Source: Parietaria judaica
Lineage: Eukaryota > Streptophyta > Magnoliopsida > Rosales > Urticaceae
Assembly: GCA_954871525.1 (NCBI GenBank)
Contig: OX940860.1
Span: 52,502,724 to 52,566,723 of the forward strand
DNA length: 64,000 nt
Direction of reading: 5' to 3'
In this document: positions 12,524-23,767 of the stretch, in pieces
Layout of the letters: the number at the start of each line of letters is the position of its first letter
Numbering within the stretch: position 1 is the first letter of the stretch
Position numbers and translations under genes: made by a program
Notes under the pieces: model-generated
Told to the model about the DNA's origin: nothing
The model's database searches: none
What the model saw: only the letters and a program-made list of their open reading frames with translations

Positions 12524-13241
12524 ATGATTGTGTGGATCCATTTTTATGGGTATCCCAAAACCAATGATATTTTTATGTAATAATAATATTTATATGTATT
12601 TATATCAACAATATTAGTTATTTTTAAATTAAAATATTATTTTGTATTAAAATAATGACGTATAAATGTAAATATTCATTTAATATATGAGCGACGGAGT
12701 GTTTTTTTATTGGTTTTATGGTTTCGTAGATTGAGCGAGCAGCGATTTATCATCAAGTTCGTATGAAATCAGCCTTATTAGTGGTAGAATTTAGCCCGAT
12801 AATCTCCTTTAAATGACTTACCCACTTGGGTTTAAAAATAAATTCCAAGTCTTTTTTTATTTTTTGCCGTGCTCGTTGGTCTCATAAATCCAACTTATAA
12901 GTATGTGAACTACGAACAATATGGACTATATATGTAAAATAATTTTGTTTTGATAATTTGTTATATTTATAAATTATATTGATGCTAATGTTATTCATTA
13001 ATTAACTTATACAAGAAATTAATTAATGTAGGTGAAGAATCATAAAAAATGATTATCATTTTCCAACGCTAATGGGGCTATTCTATAACTATAGATAGCT
13101 TTAATTAGATTAGCTTCTTCCCAATGGATATATACCTACAAATTGTACTAAACAACGCAACCATTTAATTTACATGAAGAAAAAAAAAATGCATATCTAC
13201 CTCATTTATGTAACTCATGTATATATCCTAATATATATATA
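12524..13241. other. Gene-free AT-rich stretch
   Basis: No ORF or repeat structure worth naming apart from a short TA run at 13230-13246, which appears to be the insertion site of the following LTR element. Confidence 0.6.
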
Positions 13242-13907
13242 TATATGGGGATTTTCACCACCCTTTTCCAGTCACAAAAATAATCACAAAGAACAAGTTA
13301 ACAACAATGATTAGTGAATATCTTTGATTTATTATATTTCTGATAAGAGCTCGGTTTCCTTTCGTTGAGTAGCTGGATAGTCGAAGGATTAAGTACAAGA
13401 ACTTTCTCTATTTCTTCAGCCTTTCTCTTACAGGATATTCTCTCCTCTCTGGTTTCTTCCTCTTTTTCCCCAACCCTTACAAATGAGGCTTCACTTGCCT
13501 TTTATAGAGCTTACATTATGCCTTCTTACATTTTCCCCGCCCTTTTCTCACGTCTAATCACTAGTTTCTCTCTGAGTGATTTGAGGGAAGCGTGGTTAAA
13601 TGCTTTACGTCATTCTTAGAGCAGACTGCCAGAGCGGGTAGGTGGGCATCATTAAATGCACATCTCGTCAGTGGTCATTCAGCCCTGCAAGCCTCGTCGT
13701 CGATGCCCCTCGTCGAGTGGGTGATGGGACACTTCGTTGCGGCTCGCCTTTACCCTAGTAAGACTTCGTCGCGGGTTGAACCTCCTCGAGGATGTTCCTT
13801 TGTTGACCATCGGTCAACGAACCTCCTTGCCCTCTTCTTACGTTGTTTATGGGACAAAACGACACGAGTTGTGTTGAGCATGGATTTGACCAAATCCGAC
13901 CTTAACA
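13242..13907 (-). repeat. 3' LTR of the F-box-carrying element
   Basis: Starts TGTTAAGGTCGG on the minus strand at 13907 and matches the other LTR. The terminal bases at about 13242-13247 blend into a TA microsatellite and have lost the CTCTACA end, so that boundary is good to only a few bases. TATA box at 13507-13497 (minus). Confidence 0.88.
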
Positions 13908-13925
13908 GTTAGTCCCCCATTTTAT
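13908..13925 (-). other. Polypurine tract
   Basis: The minus strand reads AAAATGGGGGACTAAC immediately before the TGTTAAGG start of the 3' LTR, as expected for a plus-strand priming site. Confidence 0.75.
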
Positions 13926-14239
13926 CAAGTGTATACACTTGGTAAAATGAAATATAACTTCTCGGCGATCAGTCTTAACCAGTCTTCATCGACGAGCCTT
14001 TAGCGACGAAGATGCTTTCGCATTTCCGACATTATCCGATTTTGGGCCCCGCACTGACTTACTTTCCCAGGTTGTCAACCTCGAGCCCCTCACCTGTCTC
14101 TTCAGCATTAACTGCCACCCCTTCGCACTTGAGTATCTTTGGGGGTTTATAACGGCCCCTTGACCTGAGCCGTTGATGGACTCGCATGCTTTGAATCTGG
14201 ATCGTTGGATCGACACGCGCCTCTTCTTTCTCTCTCCTC

Positions 14240-14246
14240 TATAAAT
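14240..14246 (+). promoter_or_regulatory. TATA box for the antisense ORF
   Basis: TATAAAT within a C/T-rich context, about 140 bp upstream of the ATG at 14386. It suggests that the antisense ORF has its own promoter rather than using the LTR. Confidence 0.5.
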
Positions 14247-14385
14247 TCGGGGTTTCTGCCCCCCTTTCGACACTTTCCATACTTTCGAAAGCTCTCCCTG
14301 AACCGCTCTTGCGATTTCATCTCTCCGCTCTTACTTTTATTTTCTCATCTTCGGATTCCTTCTTCCTTCTTCTCCCGGCGCTCCA

Positions 14386-17304
14386 ATGGCTCCTGCCGGC
14401 CCTGGACCGGTCTTCAAGACCCGAAGCCCTCCCTCCGTCATGACAGAGGAGAGGCTGCAGTTCATCGCTGAAAACTTCTTGGATTCGGAGTCTTTCCACG
14501 CACGTCTCCCTCATGGATGTGAGCTCGCCGACGCGCCCCAGAGTGACTATGTGTGCATCTACGAGTCGTTCTTCCGAATCGTTGGCCTCCACCTTCCCGT
14601 GACGCACCTGATCGTGGCATTCCTCTACGCTTTTAGGGTCCCCATCACCCAGGTGAGCCCTAACACCATCCGCCTCCTCCTATGCACGCTTGCCATTGCA
14701 TGCGAGCAGGGGTGGAGCTCACGCTTGAGGATCTGTTGCGCCTCTACAAGTTCTCCCGGAACGCGAAGAACCTGGGCCGCTTCTCCATCTCCCATCGCGT
14801 TCGGCCGCATATCCTTGAGAATACGCCGTCGAACGAGTCTGGTTGGGAGAACATGTATTTCTTTGTTAGGGTGAACAGTGCCAACTTCGGTCACCCACCA
14901 TGCTTTTCTTCCGAGGGAGTGGGTCCTCGAGGGGATGGATCTCCCTCGTTTTAAGCCCGAGGAAGACGAGGAAGCTGACGCGCGGTTCAAAGAGATCCAC
15001 GCCGCTCTCCTCGCCAACCCTCGACGAGATTGAAGTAAGGACTTCGGGGATCAGCGGATTGAGAAATCTGGGGTCTATCGGCTGGCCAACATCCATGGGC
15101 CGTCCCCAGACGACATCCTCCCGGCGGGCTTCTCTCGCGAGCCCGTTCCGGAGGGGTCTCCTGTGGAGCGGAAGAAATCTGCTCCTAAGTTGAGGAAAAA
15201 GTCCAAAGAGGACTTTGTTGTCGCCAGGGGAGATACTCCCGTCGAGCGAGAACGGGATGTGCAGAGGTCATCAAAGTCCCAGGCGGGACCTAGCGCTCCT
15301 CGCTACATGGGGCTTACCCTTCGAGAAGGTGGCTCCTCGGGCAAGCGTCCGATCGAGGACGTTCGCGACGAGCGGCGGGCAACGTCTAGGACGGACCCCA
15401 CCGCTCGCTCCCCGACGGAGGTCTCTCGCTCTTCGAAGATATCTCTTCGAGAAGAAAGTTCTTCGGGCAAGCAGCCCGTCGAGGAGACGTGCGAAGCTCC
15501 GCTCGCGAAGAGGGCTAAGATTTCTGCTCCGGCCTCCGTCCCCGAAGTCGCTACTCCGGCTCGGGAAGCCGTAAAGGAAGTTTCGGGCTCCGTGCCGTCG
15601 GGCGAGACCGAGACGGTGGAAAAGGTGCCGAGTGGGCGCGCGTATCCCGCTAAGGGCCTAAGGAAGAGGGTGGAGGTCTTTGGCGGTTTCGAGAATCTGG
15701 TCGTAGCGCCAAATGCTCCTCCTCCGCCCGCCTTGGGGGCTGAAGGCTCTCTCCCTTCCCCAGATCTTGGGGCCACGATCCAGCCCCTTCCTCCGTCAAC
15801 CCGGGGGACTTCCGACAAAGCGAGGCGGGATTTAGCTGCTGTCCTTACGTCTTCGATTCAGACTCCGGTCGAAGAGACCCTTGCTCCGATCGAAGGGAGC
15901 ACGGAGCCCCTTGGCGGGGAAGGAGAGGCAGGACATGCCTCTTCCGTGGAGCAAATAGGGGACCAGAGAGGGATCCCCGAGTACGTCGAGCAAGAAGGGG
16001 ATCGAGGACAGATCTTCTTTGGGCCCGAGGAGAGGCGATCAGGGGCGCCCTACGAGGCTATTCCTTCTAGGCCAGAGGCTTCTGCCAATACGCCCGACAT
16101 CGAAGTCCTTGAGAGCTTGGAGGTTCAGCCCACCTCGGAGCCTGCCAGCGCTTCTGCCCTCTAGGTTTCTCTCGTCCCCCTTCCTGGTGCGTTGGCAATG
16201 TCATCGGGGGAAGACCCCCCCCCCCCCCCCCCCGCGTCGGGGTGCATCCTCTCCCTCGGGCATCTTGACGCGGCCCCCTTCGCCATCCCGCGATCTCGGG
16301 AAGGCACTTGCTGAGTCACCATGGGTTCAAGCTCGCTTTCCTGCTTCGTCATTCCCGAGCGCGCCTCCTGAGGATTGGGAGACTTACTCTTCCACCGTGT
16401 GTGGGGGTCTCACCCTGGAAGCCAGAGCCTCGCACGGGGTTAATGATTCTCTCGACCAGCTCGTGGGTTACTCCGAGAGCACCTCCCACATCTTCCGACG
16501 ACTAGCTCGGTTGAACGACATGATCGCCTCCGAGCGGCGATCCACTGCTAAGGCCGAAGAAGAGGCGCTCGAGCTATCGACGAAGCTCACGTCGGTTGAA
16601 GGCCAATTCAAAGTCTCCGCTCGCAATGAGCAGAAATTTCGGGAGCAGGCTAAAAAGCTTTCTTCGGACCTTGACGAAACGAAGGCTGTTTTGGGAGCTG
16701 AGCTCGCGGAGCTGAAGAGCTCCCTTGCTGCTAAGGAGGAGTCTCTCGTCGAAGAGCGATAACGCGCTCGGCTGAAGGCTGAATGCCTTGCCCAGATTAG
16801 CAAAGCTGTCGGCGCGCCGCACGGCGATGAAGATCGCCTGGTGTCCCGGGTCAAGACCGCGTTGAAGGGACTCGCCGAAGACTTCGAGGCTGCGAGGGCC
16901 GAGGCGGTTGAGGAGCGTCATGGCCGAGAGCGCCTGTTCAAGAGCGCTCAAGCCAAGTTGGAGCGTCTCTCGACGAGGTTTGATTTTCTCGACCAATCCG
17001 TCAACGCCCACCGCTCGACCGCTGCTTACCAGGCCAATATCATTTTGGTTGAGGGGCTTCCTCTTTCTGCGTCCTGTCGTCGTGGTACGAACTCCGCGAC
17101 AAGCATCGAGCCGAAGCGGACGAGCTGGACCAAAAGGCCTCCGAGCACCCCATCTCTCCGCCGCTCTCCCCCTGCAGGCCGCCCGTCATTGACGGTCGGC
17201 GGGTCGATGGCCTTGTCCCGGAGGGAGCTCCTCTCGAGCCTTCCTCACACGACGAGTATGGCTCGAACATCGAGATCCTGGGGCCTCCGGAGCCCATGGT
17301 ATAG
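14386..17304 (+). pseudogene. Antisense extra ORF, Transposase_28-like ('putative gypsy-type transposon') protein, broken
   Basis: The conceptual protein starts at 14386 and stops at the TAG of 17302-17304. Residues about 45-110 contain a GLHLPVTHLIVAFL segment followed by ITQVSPNTIRLLL, the recognisable core of the plant PF04195 family. A low-complexity Pro/Ser/Glu-rich middle follows (15160-16160), then a long coiled coil (about 16450-17050, AEEEALELSTKLTSVEGQF and similar heptads). The ending GPPEPMV is followed directly by the stop. Breaks: one base missing in a G run near 14712, a second shift near 14905, a TGA at 15031, a shift at the 19-C tract (16215-16233), a TAA at about 16760 and a further shift near 17050. 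The frame is otherwise well kept, suggesting fairly recent loss or assembly error in homopolymers. Function of this family is unknown. Confidence 0.8.
16215..16233. repeat. 19-bp poly-C tract
   Basis: Uninterrupted C run inside the antisense ORF where the reading frame changes. It is highly prone to replication slippage and to sequencing error. Confidence 0.9.
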
Positions 17305-17453
17305 GACGTCCTCCCGGAGCTTTTCCTTTATCATTTTTGTTTTGTTTTGAACGATGTGCTCCCTTCTGTAATCCAAGTATTTCATCAAATTAATGAATAT
17401 ATATGTTTTTCGAGTTACCTTTTTTTTTTTTGCTCGGCACTCTCACCGAGCAG

Positions 17454-17456
<3 letters not shown>

Positions 17457-17484
<28 letters not shown>
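17457..17484. repeat. (TA)n microsatellite
   Basis: Pure TA run between the end of the antisense ORF and the end of the F-box ORF. Confidence 0.9.
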
Positions 17485-17488
<4 letters not shown>

Positions 17489-17689
17489 AGTTTGGAATTC
17501 AGCTTGCTTCTCAAAGTCATACGAAATAACAAAACATATAAAAACATTAAAGCAAAAAGGAAAAACAAAAATCCAACACGAGATTGTGTTTACAAATTCG
17601 TAAAGGTGAGCCTGTTCCATCGAGAAGAAACAAAAACAAAAAACAAACAACTCCTCGAGCCTTTCCCCGCGTCGAGCTGCGCACGCGAT

Positions 17690-18769
17690 TTACTCCGGAG
17701 CTGGTTCGTCAGTGATCGAGCACGCTGAAGAAACGACCTTTTCCATGGAGTCTCTACTGGGGCGCCCATCGTTGCAATCTGTGCAAACGCAGGTGTACCA
17801 GGTGAGACCAAGGCCTATGCACGACATGCAATAGCCACAGGCGCGCTCTCCGTGCCATTGGTAAACGCACGGCGGGCGAAGGGTGTTCTCGTCCCCGTTC
17901 TTCGTGGGCTTCTCGTGGACCAGGATCTCCCTGTAGCATTTCCTACAGTACTCCAGGTCGAGCAGGCGGCCACGTGGTGTAGGCTCGAGGCTGTGGGTCG
18001 TGCTTTCTTCTGCGAGCAATGGGGGAAGATCCTCGAGTCTGGCCTTGGCTCCCTTCTTGTAGCTGAACCTGAGTCCGTTGACCCTTAGGAACTTTATCCT
18101 GTGCTTTATCGTGGACAAGTTATCAACCTTGTCGTCCACGGTGATTAGGTGGCAGTTCGGCAGGCATAACTTTATGATCGTTGGGTTGTTCTGCAGAACA
18201 GCTCTTAAAGCAGCGTTGGTGATCTCGAAACATCTGTTCAGCGTCAGAGTTTCCATTCTCCCTTGAGACCTCGTTGCCAGGTTCAGAAGGTTTTCGTCTT
18301 CGATCCGCTCGCTCATCTGGTCGTCGACGTTGAGGTTTCGCCACAAAAGGCAATTTCCCCGAACCTCATCGCGCAGCGATGTGCACACCATCTCTACCGC
18401 GAGAAGCTCCTCGGGGCTTAGATACAGCAGGACTAACTCCATCGCGGGGTGTGGTTTTCCGGCCTTTCCGGTTTTCATCGAGGCAAAGCGTTGGGAGTGT
18501 TCGCCTGAGATCCTTTGCTGATGATGGCCCTGTTGATTTTCCGTGGCGTCCTCCATCATTGGACACGGCTCATTGCTCCCTGGCCACGCCACATTCCTCC
18601 AGTCGTCCGTCGTCGTGTGATCGTCTCCTCCTCGCGCTTTCGCCATGGCTCCCTCGGACCATTCCCAGCCTCCTTCGATGACGCTCCCATTTGCCTCCTC
18701 CTTGGTCGTGGTACTCATCCTGGACTCGTCTGTATAGCTTTGGCCGGTGACTCCTTCCTCGAACGTCAT
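17690..18769 (-). CDS. SKIP14-like F-box/LRR protein captured by an LTR element
   Basis: An intact, intronless ORF of 359 residues. Residues about 107-150 form an F-box (HPAMELVLLYLSPEELLAVE...LLWRNLNVDD), which would bind SKP1 in an SCF E3 ligase. Residues about 155-232 have leucine-rich spacing (METLTLNRCFEITNAALRAV). The C-terminus is Cys-rich: EYCRKC at 283-288, CGYCMSC at 321-327, CVCTDC at 337-342. This architecture matches plant F-box protein SKIP14. Residues 1-100 are acidic and low complexity, unlike a conserved domain. The ORF lies on the element's sense strand between the primer-binding site and the 3' half, where gag is expected, with its own TATA-like box 167 bp upstream. I infer capture of a host gene. 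Whether it is expressed or only a passenger cannot be told from sequence. Confidence 0.85.
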   Translation of the reverse strand: MTFEEGVTGQSYTDESRMSTTTKEEANGSVIEGGWEWSEGAMAKARGGDDHTTTDDWRNVAWPGSNEPCPMMEDATENQQGHHQQRISGEHSQRFASMKTGKAGKPHPAMELVLLYLSPEELLAVEMVCTSLRDEVRGNCLLWRNLNVDDQMSERIEDENLLNLATRSQGRMETLTLNRCFEITNAALRAVLQNNPTIIKLCLPNCHLITVDDKVDNLSTIKHRIKFLRVNGLRFSYKKGAKARLEDLPPLLAEESTTHSLEPTPRGRLLDLEYCRKCYREILVHEKPTKNGDENTLRPPCVYQWHGERACGYCMSCIGLGLTWYTCVCTDCNDGRPSRDSMEKVVSSACSITDEPAPE

Positions 18770-18935
18770 CTTTTCTTCTTATGCTTTCACCCCTGGTATC
18801 GAAAAAGAAAAACTAATAGATACTAGTTTTTTTTTTTTTTTTTAAATAAGAAAGGAATTTGGGATTTTCGGGGTAGAGTGATCAAGGTCTCCCTGAGAGT
18901 TAAACTGCGTTTTTCTTTCACTCCCGCTAACTCCT

Positions 18936-18943
18936 TATTTATA
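18936..18943 (-). promoter_or_regulatory. TATA box upstream of the F-box ORF
   Basis: Minus strand TATAAATA, 167 bp upstream of the ATG at 18769. It is separate from the LTR promoter, so the ORF could be transcribed independently. Confidence 0.45.
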
Positions 18944-19300
18944 ACCGTCACTTCGCACCACGCATAAACTCTTCGCATTCCCTGACACTACTGTCACTTC
19001 GTAACGCCTCGGGAATCATTCCGATTCATTAATGCGTGTGCGTTTCCTTCTCTGGGTAGCCGACTATACGTCTACTTCTTTTGATTGCAAGGAGTCTGTA
19101 CGTCTTCCCCCCCTGCGTCACTCCTGCCTCTTGAGTTGCCTCTCAAGCTCTCTTTGCTGCTTCCGCACGTGCAACCGCTACCTCGAGCAGCTACCGCTGG
19201 TCTCTTCCAGCTCGGGGCCTCTTTGCTGATGATGGTGTCGCTCGATAACATCTCGCTTCTTCAAATTCCTGGCTGTGAGTTAGAAAGAAAACAAAGCCCC

Positions 19301-19316
19301 TCGGTGGGTGCCAAAC
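19301..19316 (-). other. Primer-binding site region
   Basis: Directly inside the 5' LTR, the minus strand reads GTTTGGCACCCACCGA. This closely resembles the TTTGGCGCC-type sequence that follows the 5' LTR in many plant gypsy elements. The priming tRNA is not assigned. Confidence 0.65.
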
Positions 19317-19989
19317 TGTAGAGGGGGATTTTCACCACCCTTTTCCAGTCACAAAAATAATCACAAAGAACAAGTTAACAACAATGATCAGTGAATATCT
19401 TTGATTTATTATATTTCCGACAAGAGCTCGGTTTCCTTTCGTTGAGTAGCTGGACAGTCGAAGGATTAAGTACAAGAACTTTCTCTATTTCTTCAGCCTT
19501 TCTCTTATAGGATATTCTCTCCTTCTCTCTGGTTTCTTCCTTTTTTCCCCAACCCTTACAAATGAGGCTTCACTTGCCTTTTATAGAGCTTACATTATTC
19601 CTTCTTACATTTTTCCCGCCCTTTTCTCACGTCGAATCAGTAGTTTCTCTCTGAGTGATTTGAGGGAAGCGTGGTTAAACCATGCTTTACGTCATTCTTA
19701 GAGCAGACTGCCAGAGTGGGTAGGTGGGCATCATTAAATGCACATCTCGTCAGTGGTCATTAAGCCATGCAAGCCTCGTCGTCGATGCCCCTCGTCGAGT
19801 GGGTGATGGGACACTTCGTCGCGGCTCGCCTTTACCCTAGTCAGACTTCGTCGCGGGTTGAACCTCATCGAAGATGTTCCTTTGTTGACCATCGGTCAAT
19901 GAACCTCCTCTCCCTCCTCTTACGTCGTTTATGGGACAAAACGACACGAGTTGTGTTGATGATGGATTTGACCAAATCTCACCTTAACA
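19317..19989 (-). repeat. 5' LTR of the F-box-carrying element
   Basis: On the minus strand it runs from TGTTAAGGTGAGATT to CCCCTCTACA. It shares almost its whole length with the LTR at 13242-13907 with scattered substitutions and small indels. The LTR promoter TATA box lies at 19586-19576 (minus). Confidence 0.9.
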
Positions 19990-21066
19990 ATATATATATA
20001 TATGTGTGTGTAACTATACATAGCTCTAATTTAATCCTGAAACTTATGAATTTAATTTCACTACATTGGTTGGGGTAATAATCACCACCCAACAACTTCT
20101 TAATTAACAAACTATAGGTGTAAAGTACTAAACTGATTTTGACACTAAAACCTTTATTTTCTTATTACTTAATTAATAATTAATCTCAAAATAATTATGG
20201 ATTGAGCTGACCACCAAAACTTGAAAGTGATATGACCAAGCTGAACATGGATAATAATACAAGACAAGGCTGAATAATGCGATTCATTGTCAACCATAAA
20301 ATCTTGTATCATATGCCTAGATCTAACCCTAATCTCATAAGGAATTTACTTTTATACACCCTCTACTTTTAATTTTACAAAATAATAACGTTAATTTTTT
20401 TAAAAAAAAAAAAAAAAAAGGGAAGAAAGAAAGAAACTTACATATGTATAATATCAAAGTGATCAATATTTATTATTTATATCGTCTTATCAATTTTATT
20501 TTAAAATATCTACATTGTCGCTCATTCACAATTTTAGAAATTTCTTATATAGGCCATAACGGTGGGCTATATTTTTCTAGTTTTTAGTTATTTAATCTAA
20601 AATCAAGTGTAAATTAGTAGAAATAAAGGTTGTATAATCAAATCGCTCTCTTTTAAGAAAAGAAAATATATGTTTTGCAAAAATAAACGGTATATATTAA
20701 TATAAAAACAGATTTTCTCATTTATTAAATTAAATCACTAATCCGGTTGTCATGCACAAGATTATTTTATACACTAAGCATTGACAAATGACGTGTTTGT
20801 ACATAATGTATATCAATTTAGTAAAAGTAGCAAGTGATTATAAAATAGTACAACGAGATCTATTGATCAAAAACATTAAATAATATACACAGAAATAGGG
20901 TTTGTCCCTATAGCAAGTAGCAACGTATACAAATAGAATATAACGCGTTTTTGTACACTCCTAGACGTTGACTTTGACGAAACGCAAATTTAATTTTTTC
21001 CCCTCTAACCAAAGCAAACGACAACTACATTTTTAAATTCCCATCGTACATTCTCAACTCAACTCC
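19990..21066. other. Gene-free AT-rich stretch and 5' flank of the pectinesterase gene
   Basis: No coding potential seen. Contains a poly-A tract around 20400-20420. It presumably includes the pectinesterase promoter at its right end. Confidence 0.6.
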
Positions 21067-21073
21067 TATAAAT
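21067..21073 (+). promoter_or_regulatory. TATA box of the pectinesterase gene
   Basis: TATAAAT, 63 bp upstream of the ATG at 21130, implying a short 5' leader of about 30 nt. Confidence 0.65.
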
Positions 21074-21129
21074 TAATCCATAAGCATATCTTAATTTCTC
21101 ATCTTCCATTGAAAAAAGAAAAAGAAGTA

Positions 21130-23661
21130 ATGGCTAGTCCTAGTTCGAAGTTACACTTAGCTGCCACGCTTCTCGTCGCAGTTCTCTCTCTCTCCGCTGC
21201 GCAGAACTCGACCTCCTCGGCGAGCCCAGTGTCCCCGAAAAGCCTATGCAATGGCACTCCGAATCCGGCCTACTGCCGAGGTGTCCTTCCGCACCATTAC
21301 TCCAGCGGCAATGTGTACGACTATGGCCGGTTCTCCGTCCGGAAGTCGCTATCCCAGGCACGCAAGTTTCTAAAGCTTGTTGAGAAGTACTTGAGGAGGC
21401 AGTCGGGTCTGTCGGTCCCGGCCGTGCGGGCTCTAGAGGACTGCCACTTCCTCGCGGGGCTGAACATGGACTTCTTGATGAGCTCCTTTCTGACGGTCAA
21501 CAAGACGAGCCGAGCGCTCTCGGAGCTGAAGGCCGAGGACGTGCAGACCATGCTCAGCGCCATCCTCACCAACCAGCAGACCTGCCTCGACGGGATTCAG
21601 GCGACAGCGTCGTCTTGGAGCGTCAAGAACGGGATATCAGCTCCCCTCGCCAATGACACCAAGCTCTACAGCGTATCGCTTGCGCTATTCACCCGTGGGT
21701 GGGTCCCCCGGAAGAAGAAGCTCGCCACGTGGACGCCCAAAGGGAAACAACTCGGGTTTAGGTGTGTTTAAGTATCATGGGTTTCACCTTAAAATACGGA
21801 AAAAAAAAAACTCATTGCATATGCATTATAAGTAAAAAATATTTTTTTGACGTTAAATCTTTTAACATGTTCTCTCAAGATGATATCTGAGATCTCGGTT
21901 GACTAACGATGAACTAATATCAGAAACGGGAGGATGCCGATGCGAATGTCGAGCCACACGCGGGCCGTTTACGAGAAGGCGAGCCGGAGAAACCTGCTGC
22001 AGTTTTCCAGCGACGACGACCAGGTTATGGTGAAGGATATCGTGATTGTGAGCCCGGACGGGAGCGGGAACTTCACCACCATAAACGAGGCCGTCTCTGC
22101 CGCGCCTAACAACTCGCTGGCCAGCGACGGGTACTTCTTGATCTACGTGACCGCGGGGGTCTACGAAGAGTACGTCTCGATCGCGAAGAATAAGCGGTAC
22201 TTGATGATGATCGGCGACGGTATTAACCAGACTGTCGTCACCGGCAACCGGAGCGTTGTGGATGGGTGGACTACTTTTAATTCTGCCACCTTTGGTTAGT
22301 GATAATCAATTTTACCGGTAACAATTAGATACACACGTTAATTTACATAATATATATGTATATATATATATATATATATAATGAAAAGTGACAAATTGAT
22401 ACCATCTTGAAATTAGATATAGATAAGTTAAAAAAATAAGAAAATGACAGGCATTACAGCCCAAAAATAAAACAAAAAGAATGAGCAATCCGATTACTAT
22501 CACTATAAAAGGACCCCACAAATTATTGAATTAAGTAACATATTATTCAGCTGAATTTTTATATATTTTGGAAGATTTGGTACTAATCTTAAATTATTAT
22601 TATTATTAATCATTTAGATATAATCATACGTGATAATAAAAGGACATTTGGGATTTGGAAAAAGGAAATTTTGTTGATTATATATCTTCTAATTTATTTT
22701 TTTTCCACAAAAATATACTTTCTGCTATGTTCAAAATATTCAATTTTAGTGAGCAATTGTCAAATTACGCTTACAACAAAGAGTATATTTTATTTTTATT
22801 TAAAAAAAAAAAGTATATTTACTAATATATATATATATATATATTTATGGTATGAAAAGAGGTCAAATATTTCATAGTACTAAGACAAAATTAGCAAACG
22901 AATTGTAAAAATTACAAAATTTATGTAATTTTTACTTTAAAAAAATCTAATAATAAGAAAAAATCCATGCAGCCGTGGTGTCCCCGGGGTTTGTGGCGGT
23001 GAACATGACATTCCGCAACACGGCGGGCCCAGAGAAGCACCAGGCAGTGGCACTCCGTAACGGTGCCGACCTCTCGACGTTCTACAGCTGCAGCTTCGAG
23101 GCGTACCAAGACACCCTCTACACCCACTCCCTCCGGCAATTCTACCGCGAGTGTGACATCTACGGCACAGTGGACTTCATCTTCGGCAACGCGGCCGTGG
23201 TGCTCCAGAGCTGCAACATCTTCCCGCGCCTCCCGATGGCCAACCAGTTCAACGCCATCACCGCTCAGGGCCGCACCGACCCCAACCAGAACACCGGCAC
23301 GTCCGTCCACAACTGCACCATCCGCGCCACCCCCGACCTCGCCAACACTAACGTCCGCACCTACTTGGGCCGGCCGTGGAAGGAGTTCTCCCGGACGGTC
23401 TTCATGCAGTCCTACATCGACGCCTCGGTTGACCCGGCTGGATGGCGCGCGTGGAACGGGGAATTTGCACTGGCCACGCTCTACTACGCTGAGTACGGAA
23501 ACACGGGGCCGGGCTCGAACACCTCTGCGCGGGTCAACTGGGACGGTTTCCATGTCGTCGGGAATGTCTCGAGCGTCGCGAACTTCACGGTGCTCAACTT
23601 CTTGCTTGGAGATGATTGGCTGCCGCAGACCGGAGTTCCCTACAGTAGTGGCTTACTGTGA
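21130..23661 (+). CDS. Pectinesterase (pectin methylesterase) with PMEI pro-domain, three exons
   Basis: Exons 21130-21761, 21924-22294 and 22973-23661 have GT-AG introns and give a 563-residue protein with no frame break. The first in-frame ATG is at 21130; residues 1-25 are a signal peptide (LAATLLVAVLSLSAAQ). Residues about 35-205 are the inhibitor-like pro-domain with its conserved Cys residues. A processing motif RRNLL (232-236) separates it from the catalytic domain. That domain has GVYEEY (289-294), QAVALRNGADLSTFY (Q358), YQDTLY (Q380, D381), GTVDFIFGNA (D402) and YLGRPW (R468, W470). Spacing of Q358/Q380 and D381/D402 equals that of characterised PMEs, so the active site is complete. 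It would be secreted and de-esterify homogalacturonan in the cell wall. It is the only host gene here that looks fully intact. Confidence 0.96.
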
Positions 23662-23761
23662 GGACTACGAGTAGATTGACTCTTAGATTTACTTTTTTGC
23701 TAATATTTTGGCATCAATTATTTGCTATTTTTAAAATTGTTTCAAGTCAAAGTGTATAACT

Positions 23762-23767
23762 AATAAA
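23762..23767 (+). terminator. Candidate polyadenylation signal of the pectinesterase gene
   Basis: AATAAA about 100 bp after the stop codon, in a T-rich 3' flank. Confidence 0.45.

Larger units (their letters stand above)
13242..19989 (-). mobile_element. Non-autonomous gypsy-type LTR element carrying an F-box gene
   Basis: Two LTRs of about 670 bp bracket a 5.4-kb interior. Transcription orientation is minus: each LTR has a TATA box (CTATAAAAGGC) on that strand, a PBS-like GTTTGGCACCCACCG follows the LTR at 19316, and a polypurine tract (AAAATGGGGGACTAAC) precedes the LTR at 13907. No gag, protease, RT or integrase is visible. Instead the interior holds an intact F-box/LRR ORF in sense and a broken Transposase_28-like ORF in antisense. 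The layout, with an antisense extra ORF near the 3' LTR, recalls the plant Tat lineage. Both flanks are TA repeats, so the ATATA target duplication is plausible but not provable. Confidence 0.88.

Noticed and set aside
15303..15818. Minus-strand ORF inside the antisense-ORF region of the LTR element
   Set aside because: Opposite strand of the low-complexity Pro/Ser/Glu segment; the plus-strand reading joins to recognisable domains, this one does not.
22921..23553. Long minus-strand ORF opposite the pectinesterase third exon
   Set aside because: It is the GC-rich shadow of a strongly conserved catalytic exon; no independent domain or promoter is seen.
23063..23674. Long plus-strand ORF in another frame of the pectinesterase exon
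   Set aside because: Ser/Thr/Pro/Arg-rich shadow reading produced by GC bias at third codon positions.
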